Assembly (NCBI RefSeq): GCF_028331445.1
Contig: NZ_JAQMHX010000001.1
Span: 682,001 to 746,000 of the forward strand
DNA from: Candidatus Phyllobacterium onerii
GTDB taxonomy: Bacteria > Pseudomonadota > Alphaproteobacteria > Rhizobiales > Rhizobiaceae
Length of the DNA: 64,000 nucleotides
Direction: 5' to 3'
The notes under the pieces were generated by a model. It made no database searches. It was not told the DNA's origin and was given only the letters and a program-made list of their open reading frames with translations. Of this stretch, positions 55,994 to 64,000 are shown piece after piece; positions within the stretch are counted from its first letter, which is position 1, and every line of letters begins with the position of its first letter. The position numbers and the translations under genes were made by a program.

Positions 55994-56977
55994 TCAATTT
56001 GATGGTGTGGAGTGCGCGGCCTTGTTTAACCGGCGTTTCGCTCGAAAAACGTCCCACTGCTGATCGACCAGTACGCCAATAAGGATCACCCCTCCCATAA
56101 CCGCAAAATTGAGCGACGATGGAATGCCGAGGAGATTGACCAGATTCTGCAATTCCTGCAGCAGGATGGTGCCGAGAATCACGCCGACGATTGACCCTTC
56201 ACCACCGCGCAGCGAAAAGCCACCGAGGACGGCGGCCGCGATCGCATACAGTTCATAAAAATTGCCGTGGCTGGCGGGGGAAATCGAGCGGGTATACATT
56301 GCAAAGTAGATAGCCGAGAGTGCCGTCAATACACCGCAAATGACATAGGCAGCCATCACCATTCTACCTGTCCTGATCCCGGAATATCTTGCCGCTTCCT
56401 CATTTTTGCCGATGGCATAAAGATAGCGCCCGAAAACTGACCGGTGCAATACTACCCACGTCACGCCCATAATAATGAGAAGGGCTATAAAGCTGTTGGG
56501 AATGCCATAGGTGCGGCCGGCCGTAAGGAATTCAAGAGTGGGAAAGTTCTGGCCGAAAGCAAAGCCGGCGGTCCCATCGGCAGTATAGAACCGGGCGATC
56601 CCGCGATAAATCAACAAGCCACACAGCGTCACCACGAAGGGCTGGAGGTTCAGCCGCGTGATCAGCCAGCCATGGGCCAAACCAATGAGCCCACCGAGAA
56701 CCAGGATGAGCATGAAAGCCAATGGCCACGGCATGCCGTGATTTGCAATCAAATCGATGAACAGAACACCGAGTAGTGCGATTAACGAACCCACCGAGAG
56801 TTCGATACCGCCGGTTATGATAACAAACGCTTGTCCTATCGACAGGATACCGAAGAGACCGATGAGATTCGACGTATTGGCGAGATTGATAGGCAGCAAG
56901 AAACGAGGATTGATTGTTGCGACAACAGCTCCGACGACGACTATGAGGATCAACAAGCCAATATCTTTTTTATTCAT
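55994..56977 (-). CDS. CUT2 sugar ABC transporter permease (RbsC-like)
   Basis: About 327 residues from ATG at 56977, which follows GGAGATCACG; the frame extends four codons to a TTG. It has 8-10 hydrophobic helices and the RbsC-type signature segments GGIELSVGSLIALLG and GGFSLRGGEGSIVG. It would form the membrane channel of a ribose-type importer. It is the last gene of a three-gene operon (binding protein, double ATPase, permease) on the core side of the island. The sugar is not known. Confidence 0.9.
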   Translation of the reverse strand: MNKKDIGLLILIVVVGAVVATINPRFLLPINLANTSNLIGLFGILSIGQAFVIITGGIELSVGSLIALLGVLFIDLIANHGMPWPLAFMLILVLGGLIGLAHGWLITRLNLQPFVVTLCGLLIYRGIARFYTADGTAGFAFGQNFPTLEFLTAGRTYGIPNSFIALLIIMGVTWVVLHRSVFGRYLYAIGKNEEAARYSGIRTGRMVMAAYVICGVLTALSAIYFAMYTRSISPASHGNFYELYAIAAAVLGGFSLRGGEGSIVGVILGTILLQELQNLVNLLGIPSSLNFAVMGGVILIGVLVDQQWDVFRAKRRLNKAAHSTPSN

Positions 56978-57001
56978 CGTGATCTCCAACCCTGATAGAT
57001 G

Positions 57002-58594
57002 CTATCGTGCCGCCTTGCCCACCGCCAGCAAAAGCACATTCTCCTGATCAAGTTGATCCTTGGCCAGAATTCCGGAAATCTGGCCTTCATGCATAACTGC
57101 GACGCGGTCGGAAACACCGATGACTTCCTCCATGTCGCTCGAAATCATGAGGACCGCGACACCCGTGTCGGCGAGCGCCTGCATCAATCTGTAGATTTCA
57201 GCCTTGGCTCCAATATCGATCCCGCGAGTCGGCTCGTCGAAAATCATGATCCTCGGTTTCATCGCCAGCCATTTTGCCAGCACGACTTTTTGCTGGTTGC
57301 CGCCCGACAAGGTGCCGACACGCGTTTTTACCGATGGAGCCTTGATGCCAAGGTTACTTTTCTGTGCTTCCGCCGTCGTATTTTCACTGGCGGCTGAAAC
57401 TATCAAATTGGCCGAATGCGCCGAAAGATTAGGTAGCGAAATATTCTGCGCAACAGCGAAATCAAGGAGTATGCCAGCCAGCTTTCGATCCTCAGGGACG
57501 AGAAAGATGCCAGTGGCCACCGCATCGGCGGACGAAGAAAGCAGGACATGTTTGCCATCCAGATAAAGCTCTCCGCCAAGGCTCCTGTCTATGCCGAAGA
57601 CAACGCGGGCGAATTCAGTCCTGCCCGAACCTACAAGGCCTGCTAGCCCGAGGATTTCGCCATGCAGCACGTCCAAATCGACGGTCCGATGAGGGTAAGC
57701 AGCTGTGCGAATGCCCTTGGCGGACAGCGCGACTGCACCAGCCTCGCGCTCCGAGGTATTTGTACGGGCTTTCAAAGCACGGCCTATCATGAGCTTGACC
57801 ATCTGGTCGTGATTGATGGCGTCGCTTGCAAGTGTGCCCGCCAGCATTCCATCTCGAAGGACGATAACTCGATCGGCTACGCTTTCGACCTCGTGGAGTC
57901 GGTGCGAAATAAAGATAACACTGATACCTTCTGCCTTCAGACCTTTGATCACACCGAGCAATTTCTCAGTTTCAGCCAAGGGAAGACTTGAGGTGGGTTC
58001 GTCCAGGATAACAAGCCTTGCCTTGATCGAAAGCGCTTTGGCAATCTCGACCATTTGCTGCTGGGCTAGCGACAATTCCGATACGGGGGTGTCGGCCGTA
58101 AAGTTAGCGCCGACCCGTTTGAGGAGTGGTAAAACCATCTCGCGCAATTTAGTGCGATCGACCAGCTTCAAAAGTCCGCCGTGCAGTGGCTCCCTGCCAA
58201 GGAAGATATTGGCGGCAACGTCAAGATTTTCAAAGAGGTTCAGTTCCTGATGTACGAAGGCAATTCCGGACTGGAGGCTATTTTCGACGGTAAGACGGTC
58301 ATGATCGACGCCATCGATCCTGATAAGACCGCGGTCCGGGGCCGCTACACCGCCCAGAATTTTCATCAGCGTTGATTTGCCAGCGCCATTTTCGCCGACA
58401 AGGCCGATTACCTCTCCAGGTCTGATCTCAATGGAAAAGCCATCCAACGCCACAACACCGGGATAGGTCTTTCGCACGTCATGCAAGCTGAGGAAGGGTG
58501 CCTGATGACGTGCGTCAGAAGAGGTATCGATTGTGCCCGGCATGGATTCGGCGCGATCAACGTCACCTGTTGCGGTAAAACCATTGCCAGTCAT
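57002..58594 (-). CDS. CUT2 sugar ABC transporter ATPase (RbsA-like, two ABC domains)
   Basis: 530 residues with two ABC cassettes. The first has Walker A VGENGAGKSTLM, signature LSLAQQQM and Walker B LVILDEPTSSL. The second has a reduced P-loop GLVGSGRTEF, signature LSGGNQQKV and IMIFDEPTRGID. One degenerate P-loop in the second half is normal for RbsA/MglA proteins. The first 33 residues before the ABC domain are an extra tail. It starts 27 bases after the binding-protein stop. Confidence 0.93.
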   Translation of the reverse strand: MTGNGFTATGDVDRAESMPGTIDTSSDARHQAPFLSLHDVRKTYPGVVALDGFSIEIRPGEVIGLVGENGAGKSTLMKILGGVAAPDRGLIRIDGVDHDRLTVENSLQSGIAFVHQELNLFENLDVAANIFLGREPLHGGLLKLVDRTKLREMVLPLLKRVGANFTADTPVSELSLAQQQMVEIAKALSIKARLVILDEPTSSLPLAETEKLLGVIKGLKAEGISVIFISHRLHEVESVADRVIVLRDGMLAGTLASDAINHDQMVKLMIGRALKARTNTSEREAGAVALSAKGIRTAAYPHRTVDLDVLHGEILGLAGLVGSGRTEFARVVFGIDRSLGGELYLDGKHVLLSSSADAVATGIFLVPEDRKLAGILLDFAVAQNISLPNLSAHSANLIVSAASENTTAEAQKSNLGIKAPSVKTRVGTLSGGNQQKVVLAKWLAMKPRIMIFDEPTRGIDIGAKAEIYRLMQALADTGVAVLMISSDMEEVIGVSDRVAVMHEGQISGILAKDQLDQENVLLLAVGKAAR

Positions 58595-58621
58595 CGCGTC
58601 AAGCTCTTGTTCGAAAACAGC

Positions 58622-59581
58622 CTAGTTGCCGGCCATCTTTTTCAGATTGGCAGCGTAGGCGTCGACATCGTCCTTGCCAACAATTATGGTCTTGATAATC
58701 AGCAATTTGTTGTCCGGAATGCTCGACTTGTCACCCTTAAGGTAAGCGGCCATCATTTTCATGCCCTGATAGGCCCATTCGAATGGCTGCTGCACGACAG
58801 TAGCGGCGACAGTGCCTTCCTTGACGCCGCCCAACGTAATCGGATCATCATCAAATCCAACGACGGTGATCTGCCCCAACTTGCCTGCATCGCGGAGAGC
58901 CTCGTAAATGCGAGGTGTATTGTAAGAGTAAAAGCCAACCATGCAGGTAACATCCGGGCTAGCCACCAGAGCGTCTTCGACGTTCTTCTTGGCACGCGTC
59001 TGGTCAATATCGTCTCCGCGAACATCGACTAGTTCAATTTTGGTGCCTGCGAGACCATCCTTCATGCCCTGGATGCGTTCCTTGGCATTGTCAGCGCCGA
59101 GCAGGCCGACAAATCCGAGACACTTGCCCCCGTTGGGCATGGCTTTTTTCGCGATTTCTGCAGCCTGTTTGCCTGCATCGACGTTGGACGAACCGATATA
59201 GGCGACGCGATTAGTTTGAGGCGCATCGCTATCCGTGGTGAAGAGGGCGGTCTCGGACGCAATCTTGTTGAGACCATCGGTTGACGTCTTCGGATCTACG
59301 GCCGACACCATGATGCCCTTGACGCCGGCTGTGACGAGATCATCCATCAGACGCTGCTGGATGGCTACCGAGGACTGCTCGGGATACTTGAGCTCCAAGT
59401 TGTAGTCGGGCAATTCGGCCTGCGCCTTCTTGACGCCCGCCTCGGCAGCTTTCCAGAAATCGGAGGCCCCATTCACCACGAAAGCCAGTGTTGGCTTGTC
59501 GGCGGCATAGGCCATAGTTGGCATTGACGCGCTAAACATCAACGCAGCGCAAAGTGCGGCAATAGATATTGCGGATTTCAT
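58622..59581 (-). CDS. CUT2 sugar-binding protein, periplasmic
   Basis: 319 residues from ATG at 59581, preceded by GGGAGG; the longer open frame has no sound start. MKSAISIAALCAALMFSASM plus MAYAADK is a signal peptide. The mature protein has the type-I sugar-binding fold: TLAFVVNGASDFWKAAEAGV, KGIMVSAVDPKTSTDGLN and VVGFDDDPITLGGVKEG. It is the first gene of the operon. The upstream 59582-59822, AT-rich in its middle (TATCATATAGTATTATCATT), is the likely promoter region. Confidence 0.92.
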   Translation of the reverse strand: MKSAISIAALCAALMFSASMPTMAYAADKPTLAFVVNGASDFWKAAEAGVKKAQAELPDYNLELKYPEQSSVAIQQRLMDDLVTAGVKGIMVSAVDPKTSTDGLNKIASETALFTTDSDAPQTNRVAYIGSSNVDAGKQAAEIAKKAMPNGGKCLGFVGLLGADNAKERIQGMKDGLAGTKIELVDVRGDDIDQTRAKKNVEDALVASPDVTCMVGFYSYNTPRIYEALRDAGKLGQITVVGFDDDPITLGGVKEGTVAATVVQQPFEWAYQGMKMMAAYLKGDKSSIPDNKLLIIKTIIVGKDDVDAYAANLKKMAGN

Positions 59582-59822
59582 GTCTAACCTCCCATTTGGC
59601 TCAACGCAGTCGTTGATCCGAGTTTTCAATCGGTGATCGAAGCCGGGCCACCTCCTATGGTTCCGGCAACGGGTGAAAGGCGTTCCACCATTCAGCCTGC
59701 AGACTTTAATGAGCCGATTCTCAATAGTAAATAGAATTATCATATAGTATTATCATTGCATTCCGTTCGAATGGCGAAGGCACTACTCTTGGAAAACCGC
59801 CAAATCTCAGCGTGAAAACCAA

Positions 59823-59996
59823 ATGAAAATCCGCTCATCCGGAGCGGACCATGCATTTCAGGCAATGCGAAAGCACATGCGAAATCTCAATGGCGAGAAT
59901 GCGCTCTGGACGCTTACCATTGACGACCATCGCTTTACGCAGCTCGGCATCACGAACAATGATCGCCTATCGATATACAAACTGCTGGACCGCTAG
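59823..59996 (+). CDS. Very small ORF, possible regulator fragment
   Basis: 57 residues from ATG at 59823 to TAG at 59996 (MKIRSSGADHAFQAMRKHMR at the start, LSIYKLLDR at the end). It has no strong ribosome site and no recognised domain. Its stop is CTAG shared with the stop of the convergent ATPase gene. It could be a real small protein or a chance frame. Confidence 0.3.
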   Translation: MKIRSSGADHAFQAMRKHMRNLNGENALWTLTIDDHRFTQLGITNNDRLSIYKLLDR

Positions 59997-61060
59997 GCTG
60001 CCAGCTCTGTTTCGCGATCGAAAAGATGCAGATTATCCAAGGAGATATGCAAGCGAAGCTGGTCACCTCTGCGCGTTTCGGGCCTGCCACTGTGGGCGAG
60101 AACAACTGGCTGCGATGCGACCTCCAAAACCACGAAGGTCATGCTTCCCGTCGACTCAATGCCGGTGACGGTCGCATCAATGGCCATGTCGTTCACGCAG
60201 GGCTTCAGGGAAAGATGTTCGGGCCGCATGCCAATCCAGAATTGGCAACCGGCAGCGATATCGCGATTCAATCTTATCTGGGCGCTGTCGTTGTCAAGTA
60301 CCAACGCACCATTGTCGGTAACCGTCGCAGGCAGAAAGTTCATTGCCGGTGAACCAATGAAACCGGCGACAAACCTGTTCGCCGGCCGGTCATAAAGATC
60401 AAGCGGACTTCCCTGCTGCTCGACAACGCCGGCACGCATAACGACGACGTGATCCGCCATGGTCATCGCCTCGACCTGATCGTGCGTGACGTAGACCGAC
60501 GTCGCGTTCAGGCGCTCGTGCAGTTTGCGAATCTCGCTGCGCATATGGACGCGCAGCGCCGCATCGAGATTTGAGAGAGGTTCATCGAACAGGAACACTT
60601 TCGGATTGCGCACAATAGCGCGACCCATGGCAACACGCTGCCGTTGACCGCCCGACAAGGCTTTGGGCAGGCGATCCAAAAGATTGCCAAGGCCGAGCGT
60701 TTCTGCAGCGGTTCGCGTGCGCTCCGAGATCTCTTCCTTCGGACGACGTTTCAGGCGCATCGAATAGTTCATATTGTGCTCGACATCCATGTGCGGGTAG
60801 AGCGCGTAGGACTGGAATACCATGGCGACATCGCGCTCACGCGGCGGTTTGCCGATGACACTTCGTCCGGCAATCCGGACATCGCCGGAACTGGTTTTCT
60901 CGAGCCCGGCGAGAGTGCGCAGCAGAGTGGACTTGCCGCAGCCGGATGGACCTACGAGCGCGACGAACGAGCCCTGTTTGATGGAAATGTTCACGTCCTT
61001 GAGCGCATGGAACCCGCCATAATGCTTGTTCAGATGGTCGATTTCGATCTGGAGCATCAT
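59993..61060 (-). CDS. CUT1 sugar ABC transporter ATPase (MalK/UgpC-like)
   Basis: 355 residues: Walker A LVGPSGCGKSTLLR, Q-loop VFQSYALYPHM, signature LSGGQRQRVAMGRA, Walker B VFLFDEPLSNLD and H-loop VYVTHDQVEAM. A regulatory C-terminal half with FIGSPAMNFLPATV and FWIGMRPEHLSLK is typical of MalK and UgpC. It is the last gene of a CUT1 operon, 5 bases after the second permease. The substrate is not clear; a disaccharide or sugar alcohol are both possible. Confidence 0.93.
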   Translation of the reverse strand: MMLQIEIDHLNKHYGGFHALKDVNISIKQGSFVALVGPSGCGKSTLLRTLAGLEKTSSGDVRIAGRSVIGKPPRERDVAMVFQSYALYPHMDVEHNMNYSMRLKRRPKEEISERTRTAAETLGLGNLLDRLPKALSGGQRQRVAMGRAIVRNPKVFLFDEPLSNLDAALRVHMRSEIRKLHERLNATSVYVTHDQVEAMTMADHVVVMRAGVVEQQGSPLDLYDRPANRFVAGFIGSPAMNFLPATVTDNGALVLDNDSAQIRLNRDIAAGCQFWIGMRPEHLSLKPCVNDMAIDATVTGIESTGSMTFVVLEVASQPVVLAHSGRPETRRGDQLRLHISLDNLHLFDRETELAA

Positions 61061-61065
61061 TCACC

Positions 61066-61878
61066 TCATTTAAGTGCGCCGGCGGTCAGACCGCTGACGA
61101 TACGCCGTTGCAACAGCATGAATACGATTAGAATCGGCGTCACGTAGATGGCCGCGTAAGTCATGATGCCGTTCCAGTCATTGGCATTCGGCCCCATGAA
61201 GGTCTGCAATCCGACCGTTGCTGTCTGCAATTCGTTCTTGGCGATCAGCGAGCGTGCATAGACATATTCGCCGAAGGATTGCAGGAAGATCAGCACGGAT
61301 GTGACGAGAATGCCGTTACGCGCCAGGGGCAACATGATGTGGAAGAATGCGCCGATGCGCGATGATCCGTCTACGAGCGCCGCTTCTTCCAGTTCACGCG
61401 GCACCTGCACGAATGTTGCCCGGCAGAGGACGATGTAGAGCGGCAAGACCTTGGCGGTTTGCGCCAGGATAACAGCAATACGCGGACTGGCCAAAAGACC
61501 GATCTGGTTGAACATAACGAAGATGGGTGTGACCATCAAAGAAGACGGCAAAACCTGCATCATCAGGATCGCGAAGAGGGCGATTTCAATCCAGACATTA
61601 CGCACCCGCGATAATACGTAGGCACAGCCAGTTCCCAGTGTCGTAGCAAGGATCGTAACACCTGTAGCGATGAGCAGCGAATTCCAGATGTACCTGCCCA
61701 TTTCGCGGGTCTTCCATACCTCCAGAAAGTTCCACTGCGTGTCTGAAGGCCAGAATGTAGGCGGATACTGAAATATCTCGGTACTGCTTTTCAGGGCCGT
61801 CAAATACATCCAGTAAAGCGGGAACAGATAGATCGCTGTCATGGCCAGACCGATGATGAGCAGAACGTAGCGTTTCAT
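61066..61878 (-). CDS. CUT1 sugar ABC transporter permease (MalG-like)
   Basis: 270 residues with six hydrophobic helices and the coupling-loop motif ELEEAALVDGSSRIGAFFHI of MalG-type permeases. ATG at 61878 follows GGAAGGAGG. It is paired with the permease at 61894-62796 and both feed the ATPase downstream. Confidence 0.92.
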   Translation of the reverse strand: MKRYVLLIIGLAMTAIYLFPLYWMYLTALKSSTEIFQYPPTFWPSDTQWNFLEVWKTREMGRYIWNSLLIATGVTILATTLGTGCAYVLSRVRNVWIEIALFAILMMQVLPSSLMVTPIFVMFNQIGLLASPRIAVILAQTAKVLPLYIVLCRATFVQVPRELEEAALVDGSSRIGAFFHIMLPLARNGILVTSVLIFLQSFGEYVYARSLIAKNELQTATVGLQTFMGPNANDWNGIMTYAAIYVTPILIVFMLLQRRIVSGLTAGALK

Positions 61879-61893
61879 CAGCGTCCTCCTTCC

Positions 61894-62796
61894 TCAGTAG
61901 CTGTGTTCATGACGCGTAGAGCGCACATAGACTGCTGCTACCACTATGACGAAGATGATCATGAGAACCGAGACGGCACTGCCGAGAGAAATCTCATACG
62001 TCTGGAATGAGAACTGCCACGACCAGTATTGGGCGACATTGGAGCTGTCCGCGGGCCCGCCCTGCGTGAGAGCAGCGATCAAGTCGAACTGTTGGAGTGT
62101 AAAGATAACGCCGAGCGATATTACCGCGCCAAGCTGCGCACGCATCAGAGGGAGGGTAATAGATCGAAAACGCTCGAATGCGCCTGCGCCATCAAGTTCG
62201 GCGGCCTCGTAGACGTCACGCGGTATGCTCGCGAGGCCGACCGAGAGCAGGATCATGTTGAAGGGAATGCCGAGCCAGATATTGGCGATGATAACGGCAT
62301 AGAGCGCCACGTTTGGATCCGAGAGCCAGAAGATGCGTTCATCGGCAATCCCGAGGGATGTCAGGGCATAGTTGATAACGCCAAAATCGCCGGCGAAAAG
62401 CCATTTCCAGATTGCGCCGACGACGAGTGCGGGCATGATCCACCCGGCCAGGAACAGGCCACGCAAATAGCTGGCGCCCGGAAAGTCCTGCTGGAAGAAA
62501 AGTGCCAGCCCGAAGCCGATTGAAAGCTGGAACACAATTGAGAGGACCACAAATTTTACTGTGTTCCAGAAGATCGTACCGGCAACCGGCTGGGAGAAAA
62601 TATCGTAGTAATTTTGCAAGCCCACGAATGGGCGGTTGAATGAAGTGAGCGTGAACATGTCAACCGTCTGCAAGGACATGATAATATTGTAGACGATGGG
62701 AAACGCCGAGAAAACGACGAGATAGAGCAGGGCAAACCCAAGCAGCAAGATATCGAATCCGCTGCCGTCCCGGATGGTTCTGATGATGCCTTGCAC
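61894..62796 (-). CDS. CUT1 sugar ABC transporter permease (MalF/UgpA-like)
   Basis: 300 residues with six hydrophobic helices and the coupling-loop motif YEAAELDGAGAFERFRSITL. The start is GTG at 62796, preceded by GGGAGGATACT at good distance. It follows the binding-protein gene, from which it is separated by a stem-loop, and precedes the second permease by 15 bases. Confidence 0.92.
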   Translation of the reverse strand: MQGIIRTIRDGSGFDILLLGFALLYLVVFSAFPIVYNIIMSLQTVDMFTLTSFNRPFVGLQNYYDIFSQPVAGTIFWNTVKFVVLSIVFQLSIGFGLALFFQQDFPGASYLRGLFLAGWIMPALVVGAIWKWLFAGDFGVINYALTSLGIADERIFWLSDPNVALYAVIIANIWLGIPFNMILLSVGLASIPRDVYEAAELDGAGAFERFRSITLPLMRAQLGAVISLGVIFTLQQFDLIAALTQGGPADSSNVAQYWSWQFSFQTYEISLGSAVSVLMIIFVIVVAAVYVRSTRHEHSY

Positions 62797-62826
62797 AGTA
62801 TCCTCCCGCTTGCCACTTCAAATCTC

Positions 62827-62866
62827 CGATCCTCGCTCCTCCGCACACGCGAAGGAGCGAGGATCG
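62827..62866 (-). promoter_or_regulatory. Intercistronic stem-loop after the binding-protein gene
   Basis: CGATCCTCGCTCCT (62827-62840) and AGGAGCGAGGATCG (62853-62866) are perfect inverted repeats of 14 bases around a 12-base loop. No T-run follows on the minus strand, so it is more likely to protect the binding-protein mRNA or lower read-through than to be a full terminator. This is a common way to make more binding protein than permease. Confidence 0.75.
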
Positions 62867-62870
62867 AAGT

Positions 62871-64000
62871 CTATTTGTTCAAAACAGCGTCGATTTGCTT
62901 CTGTGCAGTACCCAGCGCAGTCTTCGCATCGCTTTGATGCGTCAACGATGACTGTATGGCGGTGTAAATCGCCTTGGAAATCTTGGGCCATTCAGGATGA
63001 GGACCGCGATTGCGGGCATATTTCATGCTTTCTTCGAAGACGGCATAGATGGCTGGTGTTTTTGGATCATTCGACTTCACATTTGCGGCAGGCACAAAGC
63101 CAAAACGGTTCCAGACATCGGGCATCTTGCTATAGAGAAACTCCAGCAGGATAAAAGCTTCTTTGGGATGCTCGCTTTTGGCGAGGATAACGTTGTCGCC
63201 TTCGCCGAGCGCAGAGGCGCGCGTGGCGCCTTCCTGGGGAATCGGCAAAAGCGCGGCGCGATAATCGAATTTCGCTTCCCGTCCCATGCGAGGTAGTTCC
63301 CATGGGCCAGAGATGGCCATCGCTGCATTGCCGGCATTGAAGGTACCAGTCGAGTCAAACTGGCTGCGGATCAAGGTATCGGGAGATGCGAGCTTCTCGT
63401 CCAACAGCTTGCCCCAGAAATCCAGAACCTTGATGCCACCCTCGGTGTCGACCTTGTTGTAGTCGCCGCCGGCCATCTGCAGCCAGGGCAAAAACTGGAA
63501 TGTACCTTCTTCCGTGGCTACCGCCGAAAACGCCAAACCATAGATATTCTTGGCCGGATCGTTAAGTTTTTTCGCGGCGGCGTATAGCTCGTCCCATGTC
63601 TTGGGCGGATTGTCCGGGTCAAGGCCCTTCGCCTTGAACATGTCCGCATTGTAGTAGAGCGCAATGGTATTCGCGCCACGCGGAATGCCATAAATCTTCC
63701 CGTCCCAAGTGACTGAGGATAACGGGCCTGGGAAAATGTCCTCCTTCTTGATGACCTTCGATTCAGCGAGCATAGGGCTGAGATCCAGCAGCAGGCCACG
63801 CGAGGCGAAGAGTGCGACTTCGGGATTGTCGATATAGGTCACGTCAGGCGATTCACCGGTTGCGGTGGCGCGCGCCAGATCGTTGACCATGTCGCGAAAC
63901 TGAACGGTCTTGATGTTCAGCTTGATGTCCGGATGTGACTGCTCGAACTCGTCCTTCAACAGGTACATGTACTGATCCGGGCGATCGATAGTCCAGATGT
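62871..64000 (-). CDS. CUT1 sugar-binding protein, periplasmic (start outside window)
   Basis: The frame is open from 64000 to the TAG at 62871, giving about 376 residues; the signal peptide lies beyond the window. The visible part is a family-1 solute-binding protein: KDEFEQSHPDIKLNIKTVQF, DGKIYGIPRGANTIALYYNA, DMFKAKGLDPDNPPKTWDEL and AMAISGPWELPRMG. It is the first gene seen of the CUT1 operon. Confidence 0.9.
   Translation of the reverse strand, partial: IWTIDRPDQYMYLLKDEFEQSHPDIKLNIKTVQFRDMVNDLARATATGESPDVTYIDNPEVALFASRGLLLDLSPMLAESKVIKKEDIFPGPLSSVTWDGKIYGIPRGANTIALYYNADMFKAKGLDPDNPPKTWDELYAAAKKLNDPAKNIYGLAFSAVATEEGTFQFLPWLQMAGGDYNKVDTEGGIKVLDFWGKLLDEKLASPDTLIRSQFDSTGTFNAGNAAMAISGPWELPRMGREAKFDYRAALLPIPQEGATRASALGEGDNVILAKSEHPKEAFILLEFLYSKMPDVWNRFGFVPAANVKSNDPKTPAIYAVFEESMKYARNRGPHPEWPKISKAIYTAIQSSLTHQSDAKTALGTAQKQIDAVLNK

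Noticed and set aside
1-64000. CRISPR array or phage structural genes
   Set aside because: No regularly spaced repeats were seen by eye, and no capsid, tail, portal or terminase-like protein appears among the genes.

Overview
The window looks like a chromosome segment of a Hyphomicrobiales (Rhizobiales) alphaproteobacterium. The support is a DUF982 protein, a family concentrated in that order, P4-type integrase biology at a tRNA-Ser gene, rhizobial-style CUT1 and CUT2 sugar ABC transporters, and IS remnants of familiar rhizobial types. Genus is not determined.

Layout. Core DNA occupies about 1-805: the start of an exported protein, a DUF982 gene and tRNA-Ser(GCT). A genomic island of about 55 kb follows. 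It is bounded by a 15-bp direct repeat, one copy being the 3' end of the tRNA gene (791-805) and the other lying at 55788-55802, next to a P4-type integrase (54446-55633) and an AlpA-like regulator. Core DNA resumes after an IS6-type remnant with a CUT2 sugar ABC operon (55994-59581) and most of a CUT1 sugar ABC operon (59993-64000).

Inside the island there are four blocks. (A) 1.4-19.3 kb carries an unusual set of lipid- and wall-directed enzymes: an alpha/beta hydrolase, an exported class-3 lipase, a fused peptidoglycan-binding/GH46-like/M15 protein, a lipoprotein, a VanY-type M15 peptidase, a membrane-anchored alpha/beta hydrolase, an exported GH46-like protein and a membrane-anchored patatin. 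It also holds a degenerate inverted copy of part of itself. (B) 19.5-28.7 kb is a tightly overlapping operon: alpha/beta hydrolase, caspase-vMAP-like protein, MoxR AAA+ ATPase, SAV_2336/vWA-like protein with receiver-like and TPR parts, and an nSTAND1-type NTPase. It matches the logic of the ternary vWA-MoxR-vMAP conflict systems. (C) 29.7-45.9 kb is an epigenetic defence locus: a protein with two GHKL ATPase modules and a receiver-domain partner converge on a 5-methylcytosine methyltransferase. Beyond them is a five-gene operon of a second cytosine methyltransferase, three proteins laid out like DptF-DptG-DptH (the last with a PD-(D/E)XK-like motif and a HerA/FtsK ATPase) and a Vsr endonuclease. 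No dnd sulfur-modification genes are present. (D) 46-55.7 kb holds uncharacterised ORFs (two with nuclease- or HEPN-like motifs), a zinc-ribbon tyrosine recombinase and the integration module.

The best candidate for a new system is block C, a Dpt-like restriction module apparently paired with cytosine methylation and Vsr. Block A plus B comes second: many membrane and wall hydrolases next to a caspase/MoxR/STAND signalling operon. All functional links are inferred from sequence and layout.
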